From JBDNJM01 sp041687755 (GTDB taxonomy: Bacteria; Planctomycetota; UBA1135; GCA-002686595): a DNA stretch of 48,169 bases. The stretch covers positions 1 to 48,169 of the forward strand of contig JBDNJM010000066.1 in assembly GCA_041687755.1 (NCBI GenBank), written 5' to 3'. Both the position numbers and the translations under genes were made by a program. Positions 33,912 to 43,686 of the stretch are shown here, in pieces (positions within the stretch are counted from its first letter, which is position 1; every line of letters starts with the position of its first letter). The notes beneath the pieces are model-generated. The model was not told where the DNA came from. It did no database searches and worked only from the letters and a program-made list of their open reading frames with translations.

Positions 33912-34299
33912 GGCGGAGCGAGCCAGGCTCACTGCCGCGGCTCCGCTCCTCCACTTCCCTCTTCGGCACGTCCTAACAAGCGGAACGGCGGCCGAGTGCC
34001 TGGCTCGGTACGCCCGACACCGGTTGCCGCGAGCCCAGCCCATGAGCTCCTGAGAGAGAGGCAGGGGCTCGACCCGCTCTCCTCTTGCCGCTGGGCGGAC
34101 TCGGCGCGGTCGGCTTGATGATCCAGGCCGTGTCCGCGCTGCACGCCTAGCTGAAAATGTCCGCATCAGAGACTTGCTCTGCTGCGCGACGCGGCCGGGC
34201 TCGGACGTACCGAGCCAGGCACTCTGTTGCTGCGGTGAGACGCGGCTTCGATGAAAGATAATCCTGACCGCAGCAACAGTGAGCCTGGCTCGCTCCGCC
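33912..34299. mobile_element. 388-bp MITE-like element with nested inverted repeats between argG and argH
   Basis: The first 23 bp (33912-33934) are the exact reverse complement of the last 23 bp (34277-34299). Further in, GAGTGCCTGGCTCGGTACG (33994-34012) pairs exactly with 34206-34224, and TGTTGCTGCGGT (34225-34236) with ACCGCAGCAACA (34267-34278). No transposase is encoded. It starts one base after the argG stop and ends 15 bp before argH. The interior, about 34084-34150, reads as the short hydrophobic tail LLPLGGLGAVGLMIQ, resembling a C-terminal membrane segment, probably by chance or as captured debris. Confidence 0.7.
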
Positions 34300-34314
34300 T
34301 CGCGACAATGCACC

Positions 34315-35706
<1,392 letters not shown>

Positions 35707-35860
35707 GGGCGCCCCTCGGTTCGCCTCCGCGTTGCTCGACGCATCTAGAGGGGCGACGTCATGCTCCTCGTTCGCCGGGGTCCTCTTCAACTCTGAAGGA
35801 GCTTGAGGGGAGAATCGGTGAACAGCCCAAGCTGAGGGTTCGGCGTGGTCTGGGATCTCG

Positions 35861-36775
35861 CTACAGGGTCGCGTGCTCGAAGAACAGGTCCTCGTTCAGC
35901 ACAACTTCGCCGACGTCCAGTGGATGCGACTCGACCGAGATCTCCTTGTCGACCCAGAGCGTTCGGCCAACATCCAGGTAGAGCCGAATCCGGTAGCCCC
36001 CGGGCTCGATCCCTTCCAGCGAGAACTTCGCGGGCACGGGCGCTTCTCCACCGGCTTCGCCCTCTACGACTCTGAAAGTAACGGAGAACTCCGCGGCAGG
36101 GAGCGGCCCCCCATTCGATCGGAGGAGTTCCCCGTCACAGATGGTCCCGTTGCGCTCGGCAAAGCGGAACGATCCGGACACCGTCGTTCCTCCGAACAGG
36201 TAAGCGTCTCGGTAGAGAATCGTATCGGCAACCATCTCGACGTCGTCGATTACGTGAGCGCCCAGGGCGGGCCCGGCGCGGCCTCCCTCGGAATTCGCCC
36301 TGCAGGTCAGTCGGTAGAGGCCCGGCCTGGCCCGCAACTCGTAGTCGCCCGCTTCGTCACTGCCTGCTGCGGCCGCAAGCCCTCGGCCAGAGCCCCGCAG
36401 CTCGAGCCAGGCGCCTGGGATTGGCTCCGAGGTTCGCGCATCCAAGACCTTGCCCACGACCAGACCCGTGCCCGACATGTCCCTCGGCCCTGCATCTTCG
36501 AGAAGCTCGGGGAGCGCAGCAGGCGCCTCCTCAATGCCTTCGCCGCCGACCTCCGGAGCCTCCGCCAAGACTGGATCTAGCGCAACCCTCGCGCTGGGGT
36601 CCTGGATCTTTGCTCTTAATCGAGCCGACTGCCCTCCGGCCTCTACCTGCGGCTTGGCGGAGTCGCCTCCCGGCGAAGTCGAGTCGCTGAAGTGCATCCA
36701 CCAGAAGCCGCAGCTGAGAAGCAAGACAGCGACGACCAGCAAAGGCACTGCGATAGCGCGGAGGAAACGAGTCAT
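35861..36775 (-). CDS. Membrane-anchored protein with carboxypeptidase-regulatory-like domain
   Basis: The product is 304 residues. One membrane helix at about 7-28 follows a short basic N-terminus, so the rest is probably periplasmic. A Glu/Ala/Pro-rich linker leads to a beta-rich domain starting GLVVGKVLDARTSEPIPGAWLELRG and continuing DEAGDYELRARPGLYRLTCRA, the pattern of the CarboxypepD_reg/Cna-B-like fold. A second similar domain follows (EFSVTFRV, then SLEGIEPGGYRIRLYLD). No catalytic residues are apparent. It is 12 bp after the secreted-protein gene at 36788 and likely co-transcribed. Between argH and this gene, 35707-35860 holds CGCCCCTC/GAGGGGCG inverted repeats that may be terminator-like. 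Confidence 0.65.
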   Translation of the reverse strand: MTRFLRAIAVPLLVVAVLLLSCGFWWMHFSDSTSPGGDSAKPQVEAGGQSARLRAKIQDPSARVALDPVLAEAPEVGGEGIEEAPAALPELLEDAGPRDMSGTGLVVGKVLDARTSEPIPGAWLELRGSGRGLAAAAGSDEAGDYELRARPGLYRLTCRANSEGGRAGPALGAHVIDDVEMVADTILYRDAYLFGGTTVSGSFRFAERNGTICDGELLRSNGGPLPAAEFSVTFRVVEGEAGGEAPVPAKFSLEGIEPGGYRIRLYLDVGRTLWVDKEISVESHPLDVGEVVLNEDLFFEHATL

Positions 36776-36787
36776 CGTGTCACCGAA

Positions 36788-37243
36788 TCAGCAAGGCGTG
36801 ACTTGGGTGTCGTCTCGGAACTCGGTGACCCTCTCCTGCCACTCCTGGTGTTCGACTGTCGTCTCCGATCCGTCCAAGCCCTTCGTCTTCTTCGTGACCG
36901 TCGCCAGGTAGCGAATCGTCATGCTGAAATTGACCTCGATCGTATCGCCCGAACCGCTCACGTTTTCTCCGTTCGGCCCCGTGATAAAGCCCCCCTTGTT
37001 GCTGACCTCCACGGACACGGTGTTGAAGTCGACCACGACTGCGGAGCCCATGTCTTCGGTGGCGCCCCAGTCCATCTCAAGGGCCTCCGCAGAGCTAATT
37101 TCGGCGCCAGCGGGCATGCCCACCGACTCCATGTCGAGGCTGCGAATCACCGTTCGTGAGGCGCCCTCCTCCAGGCAGGGCTCGGAGAGAGCGAAGGAGC
37201 AGAGCAGGAGCAGAAAAGGGATGGAGCAAGAGAGGAGTTTCAT
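36788..37243 (-). CDS. Secreted protein of unknown function
   Basis: The product is 151 residues. The N-terminus MKLLSCSIPFLLLLCSFALSEP is a clear signal peptide. The mature part is beta-rich and acidic, with a Cys near its start (EPCLEEG) and one at the C-terminal residue (VTPC) that could form a disulfide. No domain is recognised. It is probably the first gene of a two-gene minus-strand unit with the membrane-anchored neighbour. Its start region faces argJ across 245 bp. Confidence 0.6.
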   Translation of the reverse strand: MKLLSCSIPFLLLLCSFALSEPCLEEGASRTVIRSLDMESVGMPAGAEISSAEALEMDWGATEDMGSAVVVDFNTVSVEVSNKGGFITGPNGENVSGSGDTIEVNFSMTIRYLATVTKKTKGLDGSETTVEHQEWQERVTEFRDDTQVTPC

Positions 37244-37488
37244 GACCGACCTAGGGTATCTGGGTTCGTCGGCGGGGGCCGCAGAGCGCGCCCCTGTTCT
37301 ACCGACCGGATACCCGATGGACCCACCTCACCCCAGTGAGTGTCTCACTATCCCGCAGAACCGTTCGCGGCCCGCCCGGCGCCGCGTTGCCCCTCCCGGC
37401 AGGATGGGTGAGAGGGATGCCACCCCTCAACTAGCGACCTCCCTCCCCAGGCTTATCCCCACCTCGCCCCTCGGGTATCTTCCCCTCC

Positions 37489-38673
37489 ATGCCCACCGCC
37501 AACCTCCCCCAGGGCCTCCAGGCCTCCGCCACCCAGTGCGGTATCCGGCGCTCCAAGAGCCGGCTCGACCTCGCGCTGCTGCTCGCCGATCAGGACTACC
37601 CGGCGGCCGCTGTGTACACGAAGAGCCTGCTGCTCGGCGCACACATCCCGGTCGCCCGGGAGCACCTCGCCGCGACCGGCGGCAAGCTGCGCGCCGTGCT
37701 CGTCAACTCGGGCAACGCGAACTGCTCCACCGGCCAGCGCGGCATCGAGGACAACCGGCGCGTGTGTGAGGCCCTTGCCAAGCAGCTCGGCTGCGCCACC
37801 GAAGAGGTCCTGTTCCTCTCAACCGGCGTGATCGGCGCGCACCTGCCCCTGGACCTCATCCTCGGCAGCCTGCCCAACCTGACCGGCCCCAGCGGCCAAC
37901 CCGGGGTCCAGGCCTTTGCCCAGGGGATCATGACCACCGACCTGGTCCCCAAGCTCGTCGTACACGACGCCACCGAGCCCGCGACCGGCGCCCCCTTCCG
38001 CGTCACCGGCATCGGCAAGGGCTCGGGCATGATCCACCCGGACATGGCAACGATGTTCGGCTTCCTCCTGACCGACGCGCCCCTCGGGTCCGACCCCCAC
38101 GCGCTGCTCACCCGCATCAACGGCCGCTCGTTCCAGCGCCTGAGCGTGGACGGCGACACCAGCCCGAACGACACCGTGCTTCTGTGGGGCACTGGCCGGG
38201 CAGCCGAAGCCGATCCCGCGCTCCTCGAGCAGCACCTGACCGCCGCGAGCCGCGACATCGCGCGGCGCATCGCGACCGACGGCGAGGGCGCCACCCGCCT
38301 GATCACGATCCGCATCACCGGCGCCCCCACCGAGGCCGAAGCGGCCCACGTCGCGCGCGTCGTCGCGACCAGCCCCCTGGTCAAGACCGCCGTCCACGGC
38401 CGCGACCCCAACTGGGGCCGCCTGCTCGCCGCCGCCGCCCGCGCCGGCGTCGCGTTCGACCCGGAACAGGCGATCGTCCGCATCGGCCCCGCGACGGTCT
38501 ACGAGGCCGGCACCCCCCTGCCCGACAACGAGCAAGCCGCCCACCTGCACATGCTGCAGGACAAGGAAGTCGTAGCGACGATCCACCTGGCCGCCGGCAC
38601 GGCCGAGGCCGAGTGCTGGACGTGCGACTTCTCGGCGGACTACGTGCGGATCAACGCGGACTATCGGAGCTAG
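37489..38673 (+). CDS. argJ: Glutamate N-acetyltransferase / ornithine acetyltransferase ArgJ
   Basis: ArgJ moves the acetyl group from N-acetylornithine back to glutamate, closing the cyclic pathway; bifunctional forms also use acetyl-CoA. The 394-residue precursor self-cleaves before Thr188 in MIHPDMATMFGFL to give alpha and beta chains. GKGSGMIHPDMATM, LVNSGNANCSTG, SVDGDTSPNDT and VHGRDPNWGR are typical family motifs. ATG 37489 starts directly on the conserved N-terminus. With argJ present, argA is not needed for flux. No ARG box is seen upstream. Confidence 0.95.
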   Translation: MPTANLPQGLQASATQCGIRRSKSRLDLALLLADQDYPAAAVYTKSLLLGAHIPVAREHLAATGGKLRAVLVNSGNANCSTGQRGIEDNRRVCEALAKQLGCATEEVLFLSTGVIGAHLPLDLILGSLPNLTGPSGQPGVQAFAQGIMTTDLVPKLVVHDATEPATGAPFRVTGIGKGSGMIHPDMATMFGFLLTDAPLGSDPHALLTRINGRSFQRLSVDGDTSPNDTVLLWGTGRAAEADPALLEQHLTAASRDIARRIATDGEGATRLITIRITGAPTEAEAAHVARVVATSPLVKTAVHGRDPNWGRLLAAAARAGVAFDPEQAIVRIGPATVYEAGTPLPDNEQAAHLHMLQDKEVVATIHLAAGTAEAECWTCDFSADYVRINADYRS

Positions 38674-38716
38674 CCGGTTCGGTTCGATGAGGTCCGGCGT
38701 AGTGTTCAGATGTCAC

Positions 38717-39379
38717 TCAGATTCGGCGCTGCACCCCCGTCGGGCGCGCCAACATGAGTTGCACGGCGCTCTCGTCGACGTCGCTCCCGTGCGCCAAGTA
38801 GTGTTCGATGTAATGCATCCGATCGTGGCCCCAGAACAACTGGCCATCAATGCCAAAGGTCGGAACTCCGAACACTCCCGCGTCCAGGGCCTGATCGGTG
38901 AGCGCGCGGAGTCCATCCTTGTTCTCCTGGGCCGACGCTCGCTCCAGCACGTCGGAGCTGTCCAAGCCGACGCTCTGCACCACGGACTCGAGCACCGCCG
39001 CGTCCGTCAGATCGCGTCCGTCCGCCCACGCCGCGCGCGCTAGCGCCGCGCACAGGGGCAGCGCTCGGGCATCCTCCCGATAGAGGCACGCCACGCGAAC
39101 GGCGTCCAGCGACCGGAAGGGATGAGCCGGTGGCCCCACGAAGGGCAGGTCGAGCGCCCGGGCGCAGCGCGCCGCGTCGAAAAAGGTGTAGCGGCGCTTC
39201 GCCTCCGTCTCCACGGGGCCCACGGGGCCCACGAGGCCCGTGCGGTTCAGCAACACGCCGTAGAGCACGGGGTGCAGGTCCCACGCGATGCCATTGAGCT
39301 GCGCGAAGGCCTCCGCGCGCTCCAGTGCTAGGTACGCGTAAGGCGAGATGAAGTCGAAGTAGAAGTGAACGCGGCGCAT
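38717..39379 (-). CDS. DsbA-fold 2-hydroxychromene-2-carboxylate isomerase-like protein
   Basis: The product is 220 residues in a thioredoxin-like kappa-class GST fold. It starts RVHFYFDFISPYAYLALE, where the serine (about residue 12) replaces the DsbA cysteines, as in HCCA isomerases that use glutathione in naphthalene degradation. GVFGVPTFGIDGQLFWGHDRM is the cis-Pro (GVPTF) motif. In genomes without aromatic degradation genes nearby, such proteins probably serve other glutathione- or thiol-dependent isomerisations. ATG 39379 begins the domain; the longer frame to 39754 is not supported. It ends convergently with argJ. Confidence 0.85.
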   Translation of the reverse strand: MRRVHFYFDFISPYAYLALERAEAFAQLNGIAWDLHPVLYGVLLNRTGLVGPVGPVETEAKRRYTFFDAARCARALDLPFVGPPAHPFRSLDAVRVACLYREDARALPLCAALARAAWADGRDLTDAAVLESVVQSVGLDSSDVLERASAQENKDGLRALTDQALDAGVFGVPTFGIDGQLFWGHDRMHYIEHYLAHGSDVDESAVQLMLARPTGVQRRI

Positions 39380-39417
39380 CGGGCTCCTGGCAAGTTGAAG
39401 GCGGTTTGAGCCGGGGA

Positions 39418-39702
39418 TCAGCGCGGGTCGGATCCCGGCAGAACCCCGTATCGCAAGGGCAACCGGGTCCCCGTGGACCGGCCCGAGCGCAACTCCTCGA
39501 ACATGTCCTGCAGGCCGTCGCCGTCGAAGTCCCCGACGGTTGGGACGTCGTACCTGCGCACGCCGTTTGAGGGCAAGGCAAGCCGTAGATCCTGCGCAGC
39601 GTCGCGCGCTTGCAAGGTGCAGCTCCAGCCCACGGTACCGGCCGACAACGCGGCAGTCCCAGACACGGGCAAGAGCATGGCGAGGCTGATGGAGCGGGGC
39701 AT
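39418..39702 (-). CDS. Short exported FG-GAP/VCBS-like fragment
   Basis: The product is 94 residues, with a signal-peptide-like start (ISLAMLLPVSGTAALSAG) and one calcium-binding-type repeat, VPTVGDFDGDGLQDMFEELRSG. FG-GAP proteins normally carry several such repeats, so this looks like a shortened relic of a larger exported protein, or a minimal gene. It lies 38 bp before the isomerase gene on the same strand. Confidence 0.45.
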   Translation of the reverse strand: MPRSISLAMLLPVSGTAALSAGTVGWSCTLQARDAAQDLRLALPSNGVRRYDVPTVGDFDGDGLQDMFEELRSGRSTGTRLPLRYGVLPGSDPR

Positions 39703-39895
39703 CCCTGCAATCTAGCAGACGCCCGCAACGCCTCCGGGGGCCGCGCCGCAGCACAGATTCGTGCCCCCGCCCTGCAGGCGCCCCTCCATCGATCCCGGGG
39801 ACTAGAACCGCGGGTTACCGGGGACCTCGGTGGTTAGGCTCGCGACGCTCACAACCGGCGCCTCGCCGGTACGACCCCGCCCCTCCAGGCTCCCC

Positions 39896-41707
39896 ATGCT
39901 GACCGCACTCTTCGCCTGCATCGCCCTGTCCTGCGCTCCGAACGCACTGCAGGCCGCTTCCGCGCCAGCCACAACCCAGGCCGATCGAGAGACGAGCGAT
40001 CTCGCCGGTGCCCGCGCAATCTTCGAGACCAACGTGCGCGCCATTCAGGAGCGCGACCGCGAGGCCTACGTCGGCAGCTACCTCGAATCCGAACGCCTCG
40101 TGCGCACGGGTGCCGAGGGCTTCGAGTTGGGCTGGCAAGAGCTCGCCGAAGGCGCAGCTGCGACCGGCAGCGACGACTGGCCCGCCACGCTGCTCGCCCG
40201 CGACCTGCAGCTCACCTGGCTGCGCGCGGGGCTCGTCTACGGCACGTACCGCTACCGCGTCTCGTTTGACGGCACGGAGTGGGTCGAGGGCCTCTCGGAG
40301 CGTGTGTTCACCGAGACCGAAGCCGGCTGGCGCATCGCCGTCACGACGGCCTTCGAAGCCACCGACGTCACGCCGGCGCCGCCCGTCGTGCTTGTCGGCG
40401 CAACTGTGCACACCGGCACCGACGCGCCCCCCATCGCGAATGCCGTGGTCGTCCTGCGCGGCGGCCGCATCGAGGCCGTCGGACCGCCCGAGGAGGTCCA
40501 GATTCCGACCGGCGTGGACGTCGTCGATCTGCGGGGCCGGCATCTGATCCCCGGACTGATCGACACCCACGTGCACTACTCCCAGACCGGCTGGGTCGAC
40601 GGCCGCCCGGACGCGGCCGACGTGCGGGACGCCTATCCGTACGCGGAAGCGATGGCCGCCAATCAGGCCCATCCCGATCGGTTCCACCGCGCGTTCCTCG
40701 CCAGCGGCATCACGGCCGTGTTCGACGTCGGCGGCTATCCGTGGACGAGGCGCCTGGGCGCCGCGACGGAGACGTCATCGCTCGCGCCCCACGTCGTCGC
40801 GACCGGCCCGCTGATCGCGACCTTTGACCCCGGGCTCAACCTGTTCGACAGCAGCCAGATGCTCTTGCCCACCGACGAGGACGAAGCGCGTGCCATGGTC
40901 CGCAGCCACGCCGCCGCGGGCAGCCAGGCGATCAAGTTTTGGTTCGTGATCCTGACGCCGAACGACGTGCGCACGAAGGCGCCGCTGCTGCTGGCAGTCG
41001 GCGATGAAGCGGCAAAACTCGGCCTGCCGCTGGTTGTGCACGCGACCGAACTGGAGGCTGCGCGCGTCGCCGTCCAGGCCGGAGCAGCGCTGCTGGTGCA
41101 CAGCATCGAAGACGCGCCCGTGGACGACGCCTTCATCGAAGCCTGCCTGAAGGCGGGCACGCGCCTGTGCCCCACGCTGACCGTGCTCGATGGATACGCC
41201 CAGGTCGCCCTGGCGGAGGTCGGCGAAGAACTGCTCGGGCAGCTGCCCTTCGTGCACCCCTCGGTCGCCGAGCGCGTGCTCGCAACGGAGAGCCTCCCCG
41301 CCCCCGCCGATCGCGAAGCCCTGCGCCAGCGGATCGAAGACAGGTATGGGCTGCGCGAGGCCACGATGACCGCCAACCTGATGCGCCTGCACGAGGCCGG
41401 CGTTCGGATAGTCCTCGGCACCGACGCGGGCAACCCGCTCACCCTGCACGGCCCCTCGGTGTTCCCCGAGCTGGAGGCCATGCAGCGCGCCGGCATGACC
41501 CCGGCCGAGGTCCTCATCGCCGCCACCTCCGGCGCCGCCGCCGCGCTCGACCGCGACGCGGACCTCGGGCGCATCGAGGCCGGCTTCATCGCCGACCTCG
41601 TCGTCCTCGAAGCGGACCCGACCGCCGACATTGCGAACGTGCGGACCCTGACCCACGTCGTGCGCGCCGGCACCGTGCAAACTCGCGCGCAGGTGCTGTT
41701 CGAGTAG
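39896..41707 (+). CDS. Exported NTF2-like / amidohydrolase fusion protein
   Basis: The product is 603 residues. A signal peptide (MLTALFACIALSCAPNALQA) is followed by a domain of about 110 residues resembling the SnoaL/DUF4440 NTF2-like fold (AIFETNVRAIQERDREAYVGSYLESERLVR, then WRIAVTTAFEA). From about 140 onward it is an amidohydrolase of the imidazolonepropionase/prolidase type: LIPGLIDTHVHYS (metal His-x-His), AIKFWFV (Lys), LVVHATE, LLVHSIED and VLGTDAGNPLTLHG (metal Asp). Substrates are likely cyclic amides or N-acyl compounds in the periplasm. GTG 39830 is possible, but ATG 39896 places the signal peptide correctly. Confidence 0.85.
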   Translation: MLTALFACIALSCAPNALQAASAPATTQADRETSDLAGARAIFETNVRAIQERDREAYVGSYLESERLVRTGAEGFELGWQELAEGAAATGSDDWPATLLARDLQLTWLRAGLVYGTYRYRVSFDGTEWVEGLSERVFTETEAGWRIAVTTAFEATDVTPAPPVVLVGATVHTGTDAPPIANAVVVLRGGRIEAVGPPEEVQIPTGVDVVDLRGRHLIPGLIDTHVHYSQTGWVDGRPDAADVRDAYPYAEAMAANQAHPDRFHRAFLASGITAVFDVGGYPWTRRLGAATETSSLAPHVVATGPLIATFDPGLNLFDSSQMLLPTDEDEARAMVRSHAAAGSQAIKFWFVILTPNDVRTKAPLLLAVGDEAAKLGLPLVVHATELEAARVAVQAGAALLVHSIEDAPVDDAFIEACLKAGTRLCPTLTVLDGYAQVALAEVGEELLGQLPFVHPSVAERVLATESLPAPADREALRQRIEDRYGLREATMTANLMRLHEAGVRIVLGTDAGNPLTLHGPSVFPELEAMQRAGMTPAEVLIAATSGAAAALDRDADLGRIEAGFIADLVVLEADPTADIANVRTLTHVVRAGTVQTRAQVLFE

Positions 41708-41737
41708 GTCTGTGGAGCCCTCTGCTGGGCCCGAAGA

Positions 41738-41764
41738 GTGCCCCAGGCACCGCCCCGAACGGGG
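41738..41764 (+). terminator. Two small stacked hairpins after the amidohydrolase gene
   Basis: GTGCC-CCA-GGCAC (41738-41750) and CCCCG-AA-CGGGG (41753-41764) lie 31 bp after the stop. No T tract follows, so terminator activity is uncertain. Confidence 0.35.
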
Positions 41765-41939
41765 TCGGAGGCCTCTTCAGGCCCGGTCTGAACTCCTCCA
41801 CGTATCAAGACTGAGCACGCTCTCGAAGAGGTCCCGTTCGTCTCAAGCGCTCCGCGCCAAGTTCAACTCGACCCCCTGTAGCTTGCTCGCCCCTGCGTCA
41901 CAGGGAGCGCGTAGCGCGCTTGCGTGGCCACGTGCCTCA

Positions 41940-42227
41940 ATGTCGAGTCCGATGTTCCACTTCCCTCGCCTGCTCGCCTTCGGCCAGGGCTGGAGCAGCC
42001 CGGTTCCGGCGCTGGCGGGCTTCGGACTCTGGCTCCAGGGCCCCATCCAGCCGCTCCTGCTGCTCGGCCCGCTCGACGGCGCGGGTCAGGCCAGCGTGCA
42101 GCTCACGGTGCCAGCGCTGCCTGCAGGCTCGGCCTCGCACACCTTCTGGATCCAGGGCGCGAACCTCGACCCCGCGGGCACGGCAGCCCTCGGGCTAAAC
42201 CCCGGCACCCTCGCGCTGCTCCCCTAG
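41940..42227 (+). pseudogene. C-terminal fragment of a secreted Planctomycetota-type protein
   Basis: The 95-residue frame reads GLWLQGPIQPLLLLGPLDGAGQASVQLTVPALPAGSASHTFWIQGA and ends with a short tail. This pattern, a hydrophobic beta domain with 'VPALPAG' and 'Q' near the end, is the C-terminal domain seen on many exported proteins of this group (recognised from memory). No signal peptide or N-terminal domain is present, so it is probably the 3' remainder of a broken gene. Confidence 0.45.
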
Positions 42228-42351
42228 GCGCCGCAGCCGGACGGGCCTGAGCCAAGCAACGGGCAGTACACTCGAATCGGGCCAGAACGACGGCCGACAC
42301 TGGCCCAGCTCTATCGCCTGCACGGCCCGCACTCCATCGCCGGCACCGACC

Positions 42352-42813
42352 ATGAGCATCGAGATCACCAGCTCTGACCCCGGGCAACCCGAAGCCCTCG
42401 CGCTCCTCGAGCGCCACCTCGACCACGTTCGGCTCCACTCGCCGCCCGAAGGCGTCTACGCCCTCGACCTCGAGGGCTTGCGCGCGCCCGACGTGTCGTT
42501 CTGGGTCGCCAAACTCGAAGGCCGCGTCGCAGGCTGCGGCGCCCTGAAGGAGCTCGAGCCGACCCACGGCGAACTCAAGTCCATGCACACGCTCGAGGAG
42601 CTTCGCGGCCGCGGCGTCGCGAGCGCTCTCGCGCGCTGGATCCTCGCCGAGGCGCGCGCGCGCGGCTACGCCCGGATCAGCCTCGAGACCGGCTCTCAGC
42701 CCGAGTTCGAGGGCCCCCGCCGGCTCTACGCCCAGCTCGGATTTGAGCCCTGCGGCAAGTTTGCGGACTATCCCGGGCTGCCGCATTCAGCATTCATGAC
42801 CCTGGCGCTCTGA
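42352..42813 (+). CDS. GNAT-family N-acetyltransferase
   Basis: The product is 153 residues, the usual GNAT size. The acetyl-CoA-binding motif A is seen in LKSMHTLEELRGRGVASALARWILAEARARGY (RGRGVAS is the pyrophosphate loop), followed by ISLETGSQPEFEGPRRLYAQLGFEPCGKFADY, where the Tyr serves as the usual catalytic acid position. The acceptor is unknown; close-looking proteins are annotated as general putative acetyltransferases. It converges with the lipoprotein gene, with only 4 bp between the two stops. Confidence 0.88.
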   Translation: MSIEITSSDPGQPEALALLERHLDHVRLHSPPEGVYALDLEGLRAPDVSFWVAKLEGRVAGCGALKELEPTHGELKSMHTLEELRGRGVASALARWILAEARARGYARISLETGSQPEFEGPRRLYAQLGFEPCGKFADYPGLPHSAFMTLAL

Positions 42814-42817
42814 CGCA

Positions 42818-43357
42818 CTAGCGCTGTGGCAGATCGACCAACAGGATCTCCAGCGCCTCCGCGATGCGGCGATTGCGCTCGTCCAGGGGTAAGGGCTTGT
42901 GGCCGATCACTGCGCTCCCGCTGCCGCGCCACAGGGGCACGCCGGTGCGCGCGTCGGTCAGGACGAGGAGCAGTCCCGCGCGGCCGTCGCTCGAGTTCAG
43001 GTCCAGTCCTGGCGAGATGCCGAACTCGGCGGCGAGCTCCTCGTCCCGCACACTGCCTGTCACGCCCAGGGCATAACTGATCACCCGTTGACCGCCCGAG
43101 CTGCTGACGCGGTAGCCCGCCCGGCGGAACGCGCCGACCAGCGCGGATTCGAGCGAGCCGCGCAGGTCCGTCTCGGAGGAGCTGGCGAAGGCCTCGATGC
43201 GTCGATCGGTCGGGTGGAACGAGAGCGTGTCGACACCGCGCATGGCCGACGGCAGGTTGCCGGATCCCGCGATCATGAGCGTCTCGCGATCCCCGCCCGA
43301 GGAGGTGCAGGACGAACAGGCCACGAGGAGGACGAGGGCGCAAGCGAGCAGCTTCAT
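42818..43357 (-). CDS. Small lipoprotein, DUF4136-like
   Basis: The product is 179 residues. ATG 43357 gives a signal peptide MKLLACALVLLVACSSC with a lipobox at LVAC. The mature domain begins with TLSFHPTDRRIEAFASSSETDLRGSLESALVGAFRRAGYRV, the layout of the DUF4136 group of outer-membrane lipoproteins (beta strand, then long helix, then AGY). The C-terminus has GVPLWRGSGSAVIGHKPLPLDERNRRIAEALEILLVDLP, also typical. Function of the family is not known. The 151-bp palindrome lies 170 bp upstream. Confidence 0.7.
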   Translation of the reverse strand: MKLLACALVLLVACSSCTSSGGDRETLMIAGSGNLPSAMRGVDTLSFHPTDRRIEAFASSSETDLRGSLESALVGAFRRAGYRVSSSGGQRVISYALGVTGSVRDEELAAEFGISPGLDLNSSDGRAGLLLVLTDARTGVPLWRGSGSAVIGHKPLPLDERNRRIAEALEILLVDLPQR

Positions 43358-43527
43358 GGGCGGGACGCTACCCCTGTCGCGACTCTGCGCCAACGGCCCC
43401 GCGACAGAATTCCGCCGATCCAGGGAGCGCGCGCCACCTCAGCATGCGCAGGCCGACCATCGCCCCGGACTCTGGCTCCGGCGACCGAACCTCGGAACCA
43501 CCCCAGCCACGCTGTGAGCGGAGCGAA

Positions 43528-43678
43528 GTGCGACCCGTCTTGCCGGGGGGAACGATACGGTGCCAGGCACGTTTTCACCTGCAGGGGAGCCTCTTTGCCG
43601 CTACGCGGCGAAGAGGCTCCCCTGCCGGTGAAAACGTGCCTGGCACCGTATCGTTCCCCCCGGCAAGACGGGTCGCAC
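43528..43678. repeat. Near-perfect 151-bp palindrome
   Basis: The arms run 43528-43601 and 43605-43678 around the 3-base centre TAC. Pairing is complete except two mismatches (43580 with 43626, and 43596 with 43610). The arms include ACGATACGGTGCCAGGCAC and its complement. No ORF is encoded. It starts 170 bp before the lipoprotein gene and ends 8 bp after the stop of the SGNH gene on the minus strand, so as RNA it would form a very stable terminator-like hairpin; as DNA it could extrude a cruciform. Confidence 0.9.
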
Positions 43679-43686
43679 CCCCGCGC

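Noticed and set aside
37244..37488. Search for an ARG box before argJ
   Set aside because: No GCAT-N4-ATGC pair or recognisable half-sites were found, so ArgR control of argJ is not claimed.
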